Translations under genes and position numbers: made by a program | The notes under the pieces: generated by a model | What the model saw: only the letters and a program-made list of their open reading frames with translations | Databases searched by the model: none | What the model was told of the DNA's origin: nothing | In this document: in pieces, positions 8,593 to 15,859 of the stretch | Numbering within the stretch: the stretch's first letter is position 1 | Layout of the letters: each line of letters opens with the position of its first letter | DNA from: Streptosporangium becharense | GTDB taxonomy: Bacteria > Actinomycetota > Actinomycetes > Streptosporangiales > Streptosporangiaceae | DNA: 64,000 bases | Direction of reading: 5' to 3' | NCBI RefSeq assembly: GCF_014204985.1 | Contig: NZ_JACHMP010000001.1 | Coordinates: 248,001-312,000, forward strand

Positions 8593-8851
8593 AAGGCGAT
8601 CGCCTAATTGTGCGAAATGTTTACGAGAGGATCGTGAACATGGCCGACGCCCCCGAAGCCGGACCGTCCGGGTCCTCCCGCACGTCGGCGAGGCTCTTGC
8701 CGCCCCAGCGGGACGGCCATGTTCGGCGGGACGGTGCCCGGCCGGCCGTGCGGCCTCCGGCACCCACCCGGACGGGATCGCGGGCGTGCCGCCACAGCAG
8801 CGTGCCGCCTGCTGTCAACGGCGCTCGTCCCGCCGGGTGGGGCAGATACGG
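8593..8851. other. gap: no gene recognised
   Basis: This 259-base stretch lies between the PLP-enzyme remnant and the EF-hand gene. Short minus-strand frames exist but show no family resemblance. It is likely further debris of the same decayed region. Confidence 0.35.
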
Positions 8852-9403
8852 TCAGAGGTGCCCGAAGAGGAGGCTGCCTGGTGCATCCGGGTCGTTCGAG
8901 TAGAAGTACTCGTGCGCCGCCCGGATGAACTCCTGCCGCGAGACGCGGCCGTCCCCGTCGAGATCCAGCCTGCGGAAGGTCTCGATCGCGTCAGGCTGGG
9001 AGATCTTCCAGACCTTCCTCAGAAGGTTCTCGAACTCCTCCCTGCTGATCTCGTTGTCGCCGTCGGTGTCCATACAGTCGAAGATCGCATGGCCGCAACC
9101 CTCGACGATGTTGAGCCGGCTGGTGTCGACGCTCGCGAGACGGTGGGCCTCGATGAAGGCATCCCTCGAGAGCCTCTGCCCGTTCGGCTGCGCGTGCCGG
9201 AGCAGCTCCTGCCAGTACATCTGGTAGAACGCCTGGATTCCGCCGGCCCGGGGATCGTTCCTGCCGAGGCCGAAGACACTGATGTACCGGTCAGTAAGCT
9301 GCTGGTAATCCGACCAGTCCACGTAGCCGTCGCCGTTGACGTCCATGGTGTCGAACGTCCGTCCCAACTTGAGCCGGACCACGTCCGGTGCTGTAGAGGT
9401 CAT
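8852..9403 (-). CDS. calerythrin-like EF-hand calcium-binding protein
   Basis: This 183-residue cytoplasmic protein has four EF-hand positions. Canonical loops are D21-V-N-G-D-G-Y-V-D-W-S-D32, D112-T-D-G-D-N-E-I-S-R-E-E123 and D147-L-D-G-D-G-R-V-S-R-Q-E158. The second (A-Q-P-N-G-Q-R-L-S-R-D-A, 71-82) has lost its first ligand. Three working hands plus a degenerate second hand and a length near 180 are the pattern of calerythrin and its Streptomyces relatives, which are thought to buffer or sense calcium. The ATG at 9403 follows AAGGA by eight bases. It is monocistronic, and a 10-base palindrome TCACATGTGA lies upstream at 9519-9528. Confidence 0.9.
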   Translation of the reverse strand: MTSTAPDVVRLKLGRTFDTMDVNGDGYVDWSDYQQLTDRYISVFGLGRNDPRAGGIQAFYQMYWQELLRHAQPNGQRLSRDAFIEAHRLASVDTSRLNIVEGCGHAIFDCMDTDGDNEISREEFENLLRKVWKISQPDAIETFRRLDLDGDGRVSRQEFIRAAHEYFYSNDPDAPGSLLFGHL

Positions 9404-9675
9404 GACTGTGTCCTTTGCGATGGTGAGCTTCGTGGATGACGCGCAGGCCGCGCCGCCATAGTCATGCCACACACCACCACAGCACCACCACCAATAGTGA
9501 TAAGAAAATCACCATGAGTCACATGTGATCAATTCAGCTCGAGCTCGCTCCACCCCGGCCACCGCCCACCACCCTCCACCGCCTCGCGGCAAAGGGGAAC
9601 GGCCGGAGTACGCCAAAGGACACCGCCGAGGCGGGGCTCGCGCCACCGGGACGGCGAGAGCCCGCAGGGCGTTGA
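9404..9675. other. intergenic region with a 10-bp palindrome
   Basis: This is the shared upstream region of the leftward EF-hand gene and the rightward membrane protein. It contains the perfect palindrome TCACATGTGA at 9519-9528 next to an AT-rich stretch (9495-9535), which may be the EF-hand promoter/operator. No small gene was found. Confidence 0.4.
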
Positions 9676-9725
9676 CTTTGTCGCAAGGCATGACGCACCA
9701 TGTTGCTACAAAGTTTGCGACAAAG
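9676..9725 (+). promoter_or_regulatory. inverted repeat over the ribosome-binding site of the GntR operon
   Basis: CTTTGTCGCAA at 9676-9686 is perfectly inverted as TTGCGACAAAG at 9715-9725, with 28 bases between. A TTGACT -35-like element (9672-9677) overlaps the left arm and the AAGGAGG ribosome-binding site starts within the right arm. It is probably the operator of the GntR protein encoded second in the operon, or a looped pair of sites. Confidence 0.5.
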
Positions 9726-9733
9726 GAGGCGCT

Positions 9734-10549
9734 ATGACCCGCGAACCGCTACCGGACACCGACCCGCCGGCTCGCGCGACCGACCTGCGACTGGCGGGCG
9801 CCTGGCTGGCCCGGCACGACCTGACCTACACCCGCCCCACCCCGCTGCTGGCCAACCGGCTGGCGGTCCGGGAACGCGCCCGCCTCGCCGCTCAGGTCAT
9901 CCTGGCCGTACTGATCATCGCGAGCGCGCTCGCCGCCACTTCCGCCTTCGGCGGCTCCCAGCCGCACCGCCCGCTACCGCTGCTGGCCCTGACCGCACTG
10001 GTAGCCGGACTGCTGCTGGCACAGTCGCTGCTCGACCGGTGGGTGCGACGCGTCGACCAGCGAGCAGGCGCCACGCTGTCCCGCAGGGCCGCCCATCTGA
10101 TCCACCCCGGCTGGCGGACCGTGCTCGGCCGGCCGTACGCCGTCTTCGCGGTCGCCACGTTCACCGGCGCGATGGCACTGGCCGCAAGCGCCCTGACCAT
10201 TCCCGACCCCACCGTGCGGCAACTGGCCGTCATCCTGCTGATCGGCCTGCTCGGCGTGACAGCCATCAACGCCATGCAGCTGCGCCACCTGCTGCGGTAC
10301 CCGGTCGTGGCGGAGGACGAGGAGTCGCTGACCGCCGACGTCATCATGCGCGTCGAGGACGCCCGCGACCTCACCACGCCGAGCGTACAGTGGTCGCTGC
10401 CCATGGTGCTGCTGTTCGGCACCGCACCCGGCTGGTTGAGCGCCGCCGCGGTCGCCTACCTGATCCTGGGCCTGGCCGCGTACATCGCACTCCGTGCCAG
10501 GACGCCGTCGAGCACGACGGTGGCCCGACGGGCCATGAGCACCCGATGA
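9734..10549 (+). CDS. multi-pass membrane protein of a YtrA-type GntR operon
   Basis: This 271-residue integral membrane protein has a ~45-residue cytoplasmic start and hydrophobic helices at about 50-70, 78-98, 135-155, 163-180 and 222-255. No catalytic or transport motif was recognised. Its start follows AAGGAGG by seven bases, and its stop overlaps the start of a short GntR gene (ATGA). YtrA-type GntR genes usually lie next to ABC permeases or small membrane proteins involved in cell-envelope stress responses. That role here is inferred from the pairing only. Confidence 0.8.
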   Translation: MTREPLPDTDPPARATDLRLAGAWLARHDLTYTRPTPLLANRLAVRERARLAAQVILAVLIIASALAATSAFGGSQPHRPLPLLALTALVAGLLLAQSLLDRWVRRVDQRAGATLSRRAAHLIHPGWRTVLGRPYAVFAVATFTGAMALAASALTIPDPTVRQLAVILLIGLLGVTAINAMQLRHLLRYPVVAEDEESLTADVIMRVEDARDLTTPSVQWSLPMVLLFGTAPGWLSAAAVAYLILGLAAYIALRARTPSSTTVARRAMSTR

Positions 10550-10923
10550 TCGTCATCGACGCGGCCTCGCCGGTACCGCCGTTCGAACAACTGCGAGCCC
10601 AGCTCGCCCGGCAGATCCAGGACCGCACGCTGACCGTGGGCGCCCGGCTGCCGACCATCCGCAACCTCGCAGCCGACCTCGGCCTGGCCGTCAACACGGT
10701 CGGCCGGGCCTACCGGGAACTGGAGGAGGCAGGACTGATCGAGACACGCGGACGGGCAGGCTCATTCGTGTCGGCCGCCGGCGAGGAGGGCCGGGAACGG
10801 GCCCGCCGGGCCGCCGCCGACTACGCGGCCGTGATCGCCAGCGTCGGCATCGACACAGGCGAGGCGATCCGCATCGTACAGGCGGCTCTGACGTCCGGCA
10901 CATCAGCACCAGCCTCGTCATGA
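10546..10923 (+). CDS. GntR-family regulator, YtrA subfamily
   Basis: This 125-residue repressor has an N-terminal winged helix (P-P-F-E-Q-L-R-A-Q-L-A-R-Q-I near residue 11, L-P-T-I-R-N-L-A-A-D-L-G-L-A-V-N-T-V near 35-55, then Y-R-E-L-E-E-A-G-L-I-E-T-R-G) and only a short helical tail. That is the hallmark of the YtrA subgroup, which lacks a large ligand domain. It is coupled to the preceding membrane-protein gene by ATGA overlap and faces the tandem MerR gene. The inverted repeat at 9676-9725 is the likely operator. Confidence 0.9.
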   Translation: MIVIDAASPVPPFEQLRAQLARQIQDRTLTVGARLPTIRNLAADLGLAVNTVGRAYRELEEAGLIETRGRAGSFVSAAGEEGRERARRAAADYAAVIASVGIDTGEAIRIVQAALTSGTSAPASS

Positions 10924-10943
10924 CCGCGACCCGGCCACGGAAG

Positions 10944-11681
10944 CTACAGGAGTTCAGGGCCGCAACGACGGACGGCGGCACCCGACCCGCCCCCGGGCGA
11001 AACCGGTCGGCAGCCCAGGTATGCCTCCAACGCGGCAGCGCCCGCGAGCATGGCGCGACTCCTGGCCGACAGACGAGCACGCCAATCACGCAGCGCCGAC
11101 TCCAGCGGGACGACACCACCGGCCAAACGGACCTGAGCGATCAACGGAGCGATCTGCTCCAGCAGGTAACCACCCCGCCTGAGCTGATGCGCCAGCAGGA
11201 CGTCCCGCACATCGGCCGCACTGTAGACCCGATAGCCCGTCCGCGGATCACGGCGCGGCCGGACCAACCCTGCCTTCTCCCACTTGCGCAGGGTGGCCGG
11301 GCGGACACCAAGCCTCCCGGCCAGAGGACCGATGAACGTCTCGCCGCGCTCCTGCGGCACAGGCGCCAGATCACCGAGCGCGGCCTCGACGGCCCGGAGG
11401 ACGCCACGGTCACCGAGCAGCTGACCGTGGCTCTCATCGATGAACCGCAGCGCGTCCTCGACGGCACCCCGGTTGACCGCCCGCATGATCGACGCGGCCG
11501 TCCGGTGACCGTGCCCGGGCACAAGAGCCAGGAACGCGCGCAGGGCCTGCGCGTGCAGCGGCGTATAGGCGCGATAACCGTGAACGGTGCGTTCGGCGGC
11601 AGGCAGGATGCCGGCGTCCTCGTAATTCCTGATCGCCTGGGTGGACAGGCCGTGCTCACGCGCCAGGTCCACCGGCCTCAT
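10944..11681 (-). CDS. MerR-family regulator with two HTH domains (TioE-like)
   Basis: This 245-residue protein has a MerR DNA-binding head at residues 1-45 (V-D-L-A-R-E-H-G-L-S-T-Q-A-I-R-N-Y-E-D-A-G-I-L-P) and a second one at about 117-160 (I-G-P-L-A-G-R-L-G-V-R-P-A-T-L-R-K-W-E-K-A-G-L with R-D-P-R-T-G-Y-R-V-Y-S). Duplicated heads of this sort occur in the TioE-like group. No cysteine sensor cluster is evident. The gene diverges from an erythromycin-esterase gene, and a perfect inverted repeat in the 90-base gap fits a MerR site. The start is the ATG at 11681. Confidence 0.9.
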   Translation of the reverse strand: MRPVDLAREHGLSTQAIRNYEDAGILPAAERTVHGYRAYTPLHAQALRAFLALVPGHGHRTAASIMRAVNRGAVEDALRFIDESHGQLLGDRGVLRAVEAALGDLAPVPQERGETFIGPLAGRLGVRPATLRKWEKAGLVRPRRDPRTGYRVYSAADVRDVLLAHQLRRGGYLLEQIAPLIAQVRLAGGVVPLESALRDWRARLSARSRAMLAGAAALEAYLGCRPVSPGGGSGAAVRRCGPELL

Positions 11682-11750
11682 GGATGCATCACCGATTGAA
11701 AGTCCATCGCGACAAAAACGGGATTTCCCGGAAAAAGTTTACACCGAATG

Positions 11751-11768
11751 TTCAACGATACCGTTGAA
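11751..11768 (+). promoter_or_regulatory. MerR-type operator before the erythromycin-esterase gene
   Basis: TTCAACG (11751-11757) and CGTTGAA (11762-11768) form a perfect 7-base inverted repeat with a four-base centre. It sits three bases before the ATG at 11772 and just after a -35-like TTTACA at 11738. If this is the promoter spacer the transcript would be nearly leaderless. The divergent tandem-HTH MerR protein is the obvious candidate binder. Confidence 0.55.
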
Positions 11769-11771
11769 GGC

Positions 11772-12929
11772 ATGGACATCAAGGACACGGCCCGGCCACT
11801 CGACGCCGCGGCAGTCTCAGCGTTCCTGCGGTCACTGCCCACCGAACCCCTGCTCCTCGGCCTGGGCGAAGCCAGACACTTCGTGGAAGAACTGGGCGAA
11901 CTACGCAACGAGATCTTCCGGCATCTGGTCGAACACGAGGGCTACCGGTCGTTCACCATCGAGAGCGACTGCCTCAAGGGCCTCACGGTGGACGACTACA
12001 TCACAGCAGGAACAGGCACCCTCGACGACGTCATGCGACACGGCTTCAGCCACAACTTCGGCGCCTCCCCCGCCAACCGCGAACTCGTACGCTGGATGCG
12101 CGCGTACAACGAGCAACACGACGAAAAACTCCGGTTCTTCGGATTCGACGGCCCCCTGGAGTACTGGGCGGCGAGCCCACGCCAGGCGCTCACCGCCCTC
12201 CACACCCTCCTCAACGACCCGCTCCCCTGCACCATGGAGACCCTCGACGCACTCCTGGGACCGGACGACCGATGGTCCAACGAAGCCACGATCATGGACC
12301 CATCCCAGTCGATCGGCCAGTCCACCGACGCACAACGGCTGCGACTACTGACCGACGACCTGATGGCGCTGCTCGACACCCAAGCACCACGGCTGAGCAC
12401 GACGGACAGGGAACGGGCCGCACTCTACGGACGCACCGCCACCGGCCTGCTCCGCTACCACCACTGCATGGCCGACCCGTCCCCGGCACGGTGGGCCCGA
12501 CTGTCAGCCCTGCGGGACGCGATGATGGCCGCCAACCTACATGCCGTCGCCGAGCACGGCCCGGCCCTGGTCTTCGCCCACAACCTCCACCTGCAGCGGA
12601 ACAAAAGCCTCATGCCACTCGGCGACCAACTGCTGGAGTGGTGGAGCGCAGGAGCGATCACCCAGACACGCCTGGGCGACCGGTACGCCTTCCTGGCCTC
12701 AGCCCTCGGCACGACCGGCGACGACACCCCGCCCCCGGACACCGTCGAGGGCATCCTCTCCACCCTCCCGTGGGACCACTCCCTCATCGACGCCCACCGC
12801 CTGGCCCAGACCATCACGAAGCCCGCCCCCCGCACCTCCCGCGACTTCGCCTATTTCCCACTGGACCCGGCCCAGCTCGACACGATCGACGGCATCGTCT
12901 TCCTCAAACAGGCCGTCAGACTGGGTTGA
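11772..12929 (+). CDS. erythromycin esterase family protein
   Basis: This 385-residue protein belongs to the Ere superfamily, metal-independent hydrolases that open macrolide lactones. Related members act on other esters or are uncharacterised. The family's first active-site segment is seen as G-L-G-E-A-R-H-F near residue 30, and others as F-F-G-F-D-G near 115 and F-A-H-N-L-H-L near 265. The family's usual G-E-x-T-H is G-E-A-R-H here, so macrolide activity is uncertain. The ATG at 11772 is preferred over 11748 because the operator repeat covers the latter. The divergent MerR regulator probably controls it. Confidence 0.8.
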   Translation: MDIKDTARPLDAAAVSAFLRSLPTEPLLLGLGEARHFVEELGELRNEIFRHLVEHEGYRSFTIESDCLKGLTVDDYITAGTGTLDDVMRHGFSHNFGASPANRELVRWMRAYNEQHDEKLRFFGFDGPLEYWAASPRQALTALHTLLNDPLPCTMETLDALLGPDDRWSNEATIMDPSQSIGQSTDAQRLRLLTDDLMALLDTQAPRLSTTDRERAALYGRTATGLLRYHHCMADPSPARWARLSALRDAMMAANLHAVAEHGPALVFAHNLHLQRNKSLMPLGDQLLEWWSAGAITQTRLGDRYAFLASALGTTGDDTPPPDTVEGILSTLPWDHSLIDAHRLAQTITKPAPRTSRDFAYFPLDPAQLDTIDGIVFLKQAVRLG

Positions 12930-13108
12930 CAGACACCCACGTGTCAGGCTGAGCCCACACACGCGCACCGATCACACACCCATTCGGGCACCCCCACCCC
13001 GGACACGTGCACACCGTGCTGCCGACCAGCCCGAAACCCCCAGCAACACGGCCACATCCACACCGGAACCACCAACGCCGACCCACTTGATCCCCATACA
13101 GTGAGAAC

Positions 13109-13921
13109 ATGATCAACGTCTGCTTCGCCGGTATCACCGGATGGACCGCACCCCCGATCGTCACCGCCATCGACCAAGCCGACGACCTGACACTGACCGC
13201 CGGAGTGTCACGCTCAGCGGCCGGAAAGACACTGGCGGACACCACAGGGACCAACAGCGACGGCTCGGTACACGCCTCGGTGACCGAAGCACTCCAGGCA
13301 GCCCCAGTGGACGTCCTCGTCGACTACACCAGCGCCGCCGCCGTCAAAGACAACGTCTGGACCGCCGTCCAAGCCGGCGTCAACGTCGTGATCGGCTCCA
13401 GCGGCCTGACCGCGACCGACTACGAGGACCTCGACCGACTCGCCCGCGACCACAACGTCGGCGTGATCGCCGCCGGCAACTTCTCCATCATGGCCACCAT
13501 TCTGCGCCGCGCCGCCGCCCTGGCCGCCGAACACCTGCACCACTGGGAGATCATCGACTACGCCAGCGACACCAAACCCGACGTACCCAGCGGAACCTCC
13601 CGGGAACTGGCCGAGACCCTCGGCGCCGTCCGCATCCCCCGCCCCGCCCTCCCACTCGCCGACCTGCACGGCCCGGTCGAGGCCCGTGGCGCCGAGATCG
13701 CCGGAAGCCGCATCCACTCGGTCCGGCTGCCCAGTTTCGTGGTCACCACCGAGATCGTATTCGGAGGGCCGGGCGAACGCCTGGTCATGCGCCACGACCC
13801 CGGCACCGACCCCGCCCCCTACGTCGCCGGGACACTCCTGGCGATCCGCCGCGTGCGCGAGACCGCGGGCGTGCGCAGAGGACTGGATTCCCTGCTCTTC
13901 GGCGACCAACCCCACAACTGA
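13109..13921 (+). CDS. DapB-like reductase lacking the catalytic histidines
   Basis: This 270-residue protein is homologous to 4-hydroxy-tetrahydrodipicolinate reductase: a Rossmann domain with G-I-T-G-W-T near residue 8, A-A-G-N-F-S near 121, and the substrate loop ending K156-P-D-V-P-S-G-T163. In genuine DapB this loop reads H-H-x-x-K. Here the two His positions are A152 and S153 while Lys156 is kept. The general acid/base of the reductase is therefore missing, and a lysine-pathway role is doubtful. It is more likely a paralogue acting on another imine or keto acid. The start is the ATG at 13109, and a terminator-like hairpin follows at 14041. Confidence 0.8.
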   Translation: MINVCFAGITGWTAPPIVTAIDQADDLTLTAGVSRSAAGKTLADTTGTNSDGSVHASVTEALQAAPVDVLVDYTSAAAVKDNVWTAVQAGVNVVIGSSGLTATDYEDLDRLARDHNVGVIAAGNFSIMATILRRAAALAAEHLHHWEIIDYASDTKPDVPSGTSRELAETLGAVRIPRPALPLADLHGPVEARGAEIAGSRIHSVRLPSFVVTTEIVFGGPGERLVMRHDPGTDPAPYVAGTLLAIRRVRETAGVRRGLDSLLFGDQPHN

Positions 13922-14040
13922 CCCGCCCCCCGAACACGGCACCACCACCGGGCACCGGGACACCCCCCGGCATTCCGCCCGGGAGGCCTGGGCGTCATGC
14001 CTCCACCGGCGGCCCCTCATCCGGACGCCACCTGCGACAT

Positions 14041-14069
14041 GCGGCTGCCGGCCCGAGGCCGACAGCCGC
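14041..14069 (+). terminator. hairpin downstream of the dapB-like gene
   Basis: Arms 14041-14053 and 14057-14069 pair over 13 bases with one mismatch around a three-base loop. A T-rich tract follows from about 14104. It probably ends transcription of the DapB-like gene, and possibly of the leftward reductase gene from the other side. Confidence 0.55.
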
Positions 14070-14099
14070 ATCACCGCTTACGGCCATAACGCAACCGCC

Positions 14100-14190
14100 G
14101 CCTGTTTTCCTTTTTGAGTCTTTAGTCCGTTTTGTACTTTTTCATTTTTTCACAAGGCACCGCCTTTACAATGTAGATTTATAACTTGAC
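14100..14190. other. AT-rich intergenic tract with a 20-bp dispersed repeat
   Basis: In this very GC-rich window, 14100-14160 is dominated by T runs on the plus strand. It is followed at 14163-14182 by a 20-base sequence, CCTTTACAATGTAGATTTAT, that recurs exactly at 63706-63725. It contains TACA-A-TGTA, resembling half-sites of BlaI/CopY-type repressors, and -10-like hexamers. Both copies lie between convergent genes, with no obvious gene to drive. Confidence 0.5.
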
Positions 14191-14314
14191 GCTCCGCTCG
14201 CGGCATCTCAGCCTCGTCGGCCTCAGGGTGGATGATCCGCATCGACCCGAGCCCTCAGCGTCCGGCTTGGCCCCCGGCTCGCGCTTGTCCGCCACCACCC
14301 CACCCACCGGGCGG

Positions 14315-14959
14315 TCAGCGTCTCCAGAACAGCAGGTGGGTGACTCCGCTGGGGCTCGGTACCGTCTCGAGGTGGAAGCGGTCGAGCAGGTCGGTGGGGC
14401 TCCCCCACAGTCGTTCGCCTCGGCCCAGGTCGACCGGCGCGACGGCGATGTGCATCGTGTCGACCAGGCCGGCCTCGACGAACTCGCGGATGGTGGCGAC
14501 TCCCCCGCCGAGGCGCACGTCCCGGCCGTCCGCGGCCTGCTTCGCGCATGCCAGAGCCTCGGCCGCTGTCGCGTTGAGGAAGTGGAAGGTGGTGTCGGCC
14601 AGGGTGAAGGACGGGCGTTCGTGGTGGGTGAGCACGAAGACCGGTGTGCGGAACGGCGGGTTGCCTCCCCACCATCCCTTCCACTCGTGGTTCTCCCAGG
14701 GGCCACGCTGGGGACCGAACTTGTTACGCCCCATGATCTCCGCTCCTATGTTGCGGGTGTGGTCCCGGGTCATGTAGTCGTCCAGGCCGCGGGTGCCGCC
14801 GGGCTCAGTGCGGTTCACCCAACTGGCGGTGGCGCCCGCCCAGGACCAGAGGGGGGCGGGGGCCGCGTGGCCGAAGGGCCGCTCCAGGCTCTGCCCCTCA
14901 CCGGCACCGAATCCGTCCCGCGACACGTTGAAGCAGTGCACCCTCAACAGCTGCGACAT
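14315..14959 (-). CDS. dihydrofolate-reductase-like (RibD C-terminal domain) protein
   Basis: This 214-residue RibD_C/DHFR-fold reductase is seen from N-V-S-R-D-G-F at the start, I-M-G-R-N-K-F-G-P near residue 80, P-V-F-V-L-T-H-H near 110, and the NADPH loop D-V-R-L-G-G-G-V-A-T near 150. It belongs to the subgroup with G-R-N-x-F and is only distantly similar to the protein at 3370. The ATG at 14959 follows AAGGAGG. It is divergent from the ECF42 locus, with about 185 bases between. The substrate is unknown. Confidence 0.85.
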   Translation of the reverse strand: MSQLLRVHCFNVSRDGFGAGEGQSLERPFGHAAPAPLWSWAGATASWVNRTEPGGTRGLDDYMTRDHTRNIGAEIMGRNKFGPQRGPWENHEWKGWWGGNPPFRTPVFVLTHHERPSFTLADTTFHFLNATAAEALACAKQAADGRDVRLGGGVATIREFVEAGLVDTMHIAVAPVDLGRGERLWGSPTDLLDRFHLETVPSPSGVTHLLFWRR

Positions 14960-15144
14960 GCGTCCTCCTTGGGGAGTCGACAAGTGACCTTTGACGGGAC
15001 GCCCAGGTCAGGCGCCCCTTCGGGGAGGTAGTCGGAACAGTGGGGAGATTCTTGCGGTCCGGCACCGCAAGAATGCGGTACCGGCGTCGACTCCATGGTG
15101 AACCGGCGCCTCAGGGATGCCGTCCGAGCAACGGAGGAGACGAC

Positions 15145-15513
15145 GTGAAATTCTTGTTGATCATGCACAACAACCCGCAGATCTGGGACGCGTTGACCGA
15201 GGAGGAGCGCAACGAGGTGATGAGCGGCCACGGCGTGTTCATGGAGACCGTCAGGAAGTCCGGGGAGATGATCGGCACCGTCGCGCTGGCCGCCCCGTCG
15301 CGGAGCGCCGTGGTCAAGGTCCGGGGCGGCATGCCGGCGGTGACGGACGGGCCCTACCTTGAGGCCAAGGAGTACCTCGGCGGCTACTACCTGGTGGAGT
15401 GTGACAGCAGGGAGCGTGCCCTGGAACTGGCCGCGCTCATTCCGGACGCCGGTGTCGAGGGCCTGGGCATCGAGGTGCGGCCGGTGGTCTACGCAGGCAC
15501 GGCAGAAGACTGA
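15145..15513 (+). CDS. DGPF (YCII-related) protein, first copy
   Basis: This 122-residue ferredoxin-like-fold protein of the YCII/DGPF family has the diagnostic D-G-P-Y at residues ~70-73 and the C-terminal E-V-R-P. DGPF proteins are encoded beside ECF42 sigma factors and are thought to be their main regulon members. Their reaction is unproven. The GTG at 15145 follows GGAGGAGA. It is separated by seven bases from a second DGPF gene, which overlaps the sigma gene, so the three form one operon. Confidence 0.9.
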   Translation: MKFLLIMHNNPQIWDALTEEERNEVMSGHGVFMETVRKSGEMIGTVALAAPSRSAVVKVRGGMPAVTDGPYLEAKEYLGGYYLVECDSRERALELAALIPDAGVEGLGIEVRPVVYAGTAED

Positions 15514-15520
15514 GCACGCT

Positions 15521-15859
15521 GTGAAGTTCCTGCTGAATCTCTACCTGAACGCGGCGGGCCTGCCGGGGCAAGGGCCCGATCACGAGGAGTTCCTGGCCGC
15601 GGCCGGGCAGACCGGGGAGCTGATCAGTGCCCACGCGCTCGCCGATCCCTCCATCAGCGCCGTCATCAGGGTGAGGGGCGGTGTGGTGACGGTGACCGAG
15701 GGCCCGTACCTGCAGACCTCGGACCATGTCGCCGGCCAGTACGTGGTGGACTGCGAGAGCCGGGAGCGCGCCGTGGAACTGGCCACCCTGATCTCGAACG
15801 GTCAGGTCGGCGGCGTGGAACTGCGGCCGCTGATGGACTCGGCCGGGATGGAGATGTGA
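15521..15859 (+). CDS. DGPF (YCII-related) protein, second copy
   Basis: This 112-residue paralogue of the preceding protein shares K-F-L-L near the start and V-R-G-G-V near residue 50. Its signature tetrad reads E-G-P-Y instead of D-G-P-Y/F, so the family's acidic residue is conservatively changed. The GTG at 15521 is the only sensible start. Its stop overlaps the GTG of the sigma gene. A local duplication within the operon is the simplest origin. Confidence 0.85.
   Translation: MKFLLNLYLNAAGLPGQGPDHEEFLAAAGQTGELISAHALADPSISAVIRVRGGVVTVTEGPYLQTSDHVAGQYVVDCESRERAVELATLISNGQVGGVELRPLMDSAGMEM

Noticed and set aside
14186..15031. 281-codon plus-strand frame opposite the RibD_C reductase
   Set aside because: The minus strand has the ribosome-binding site and family motifs; the plus frame is antisense.
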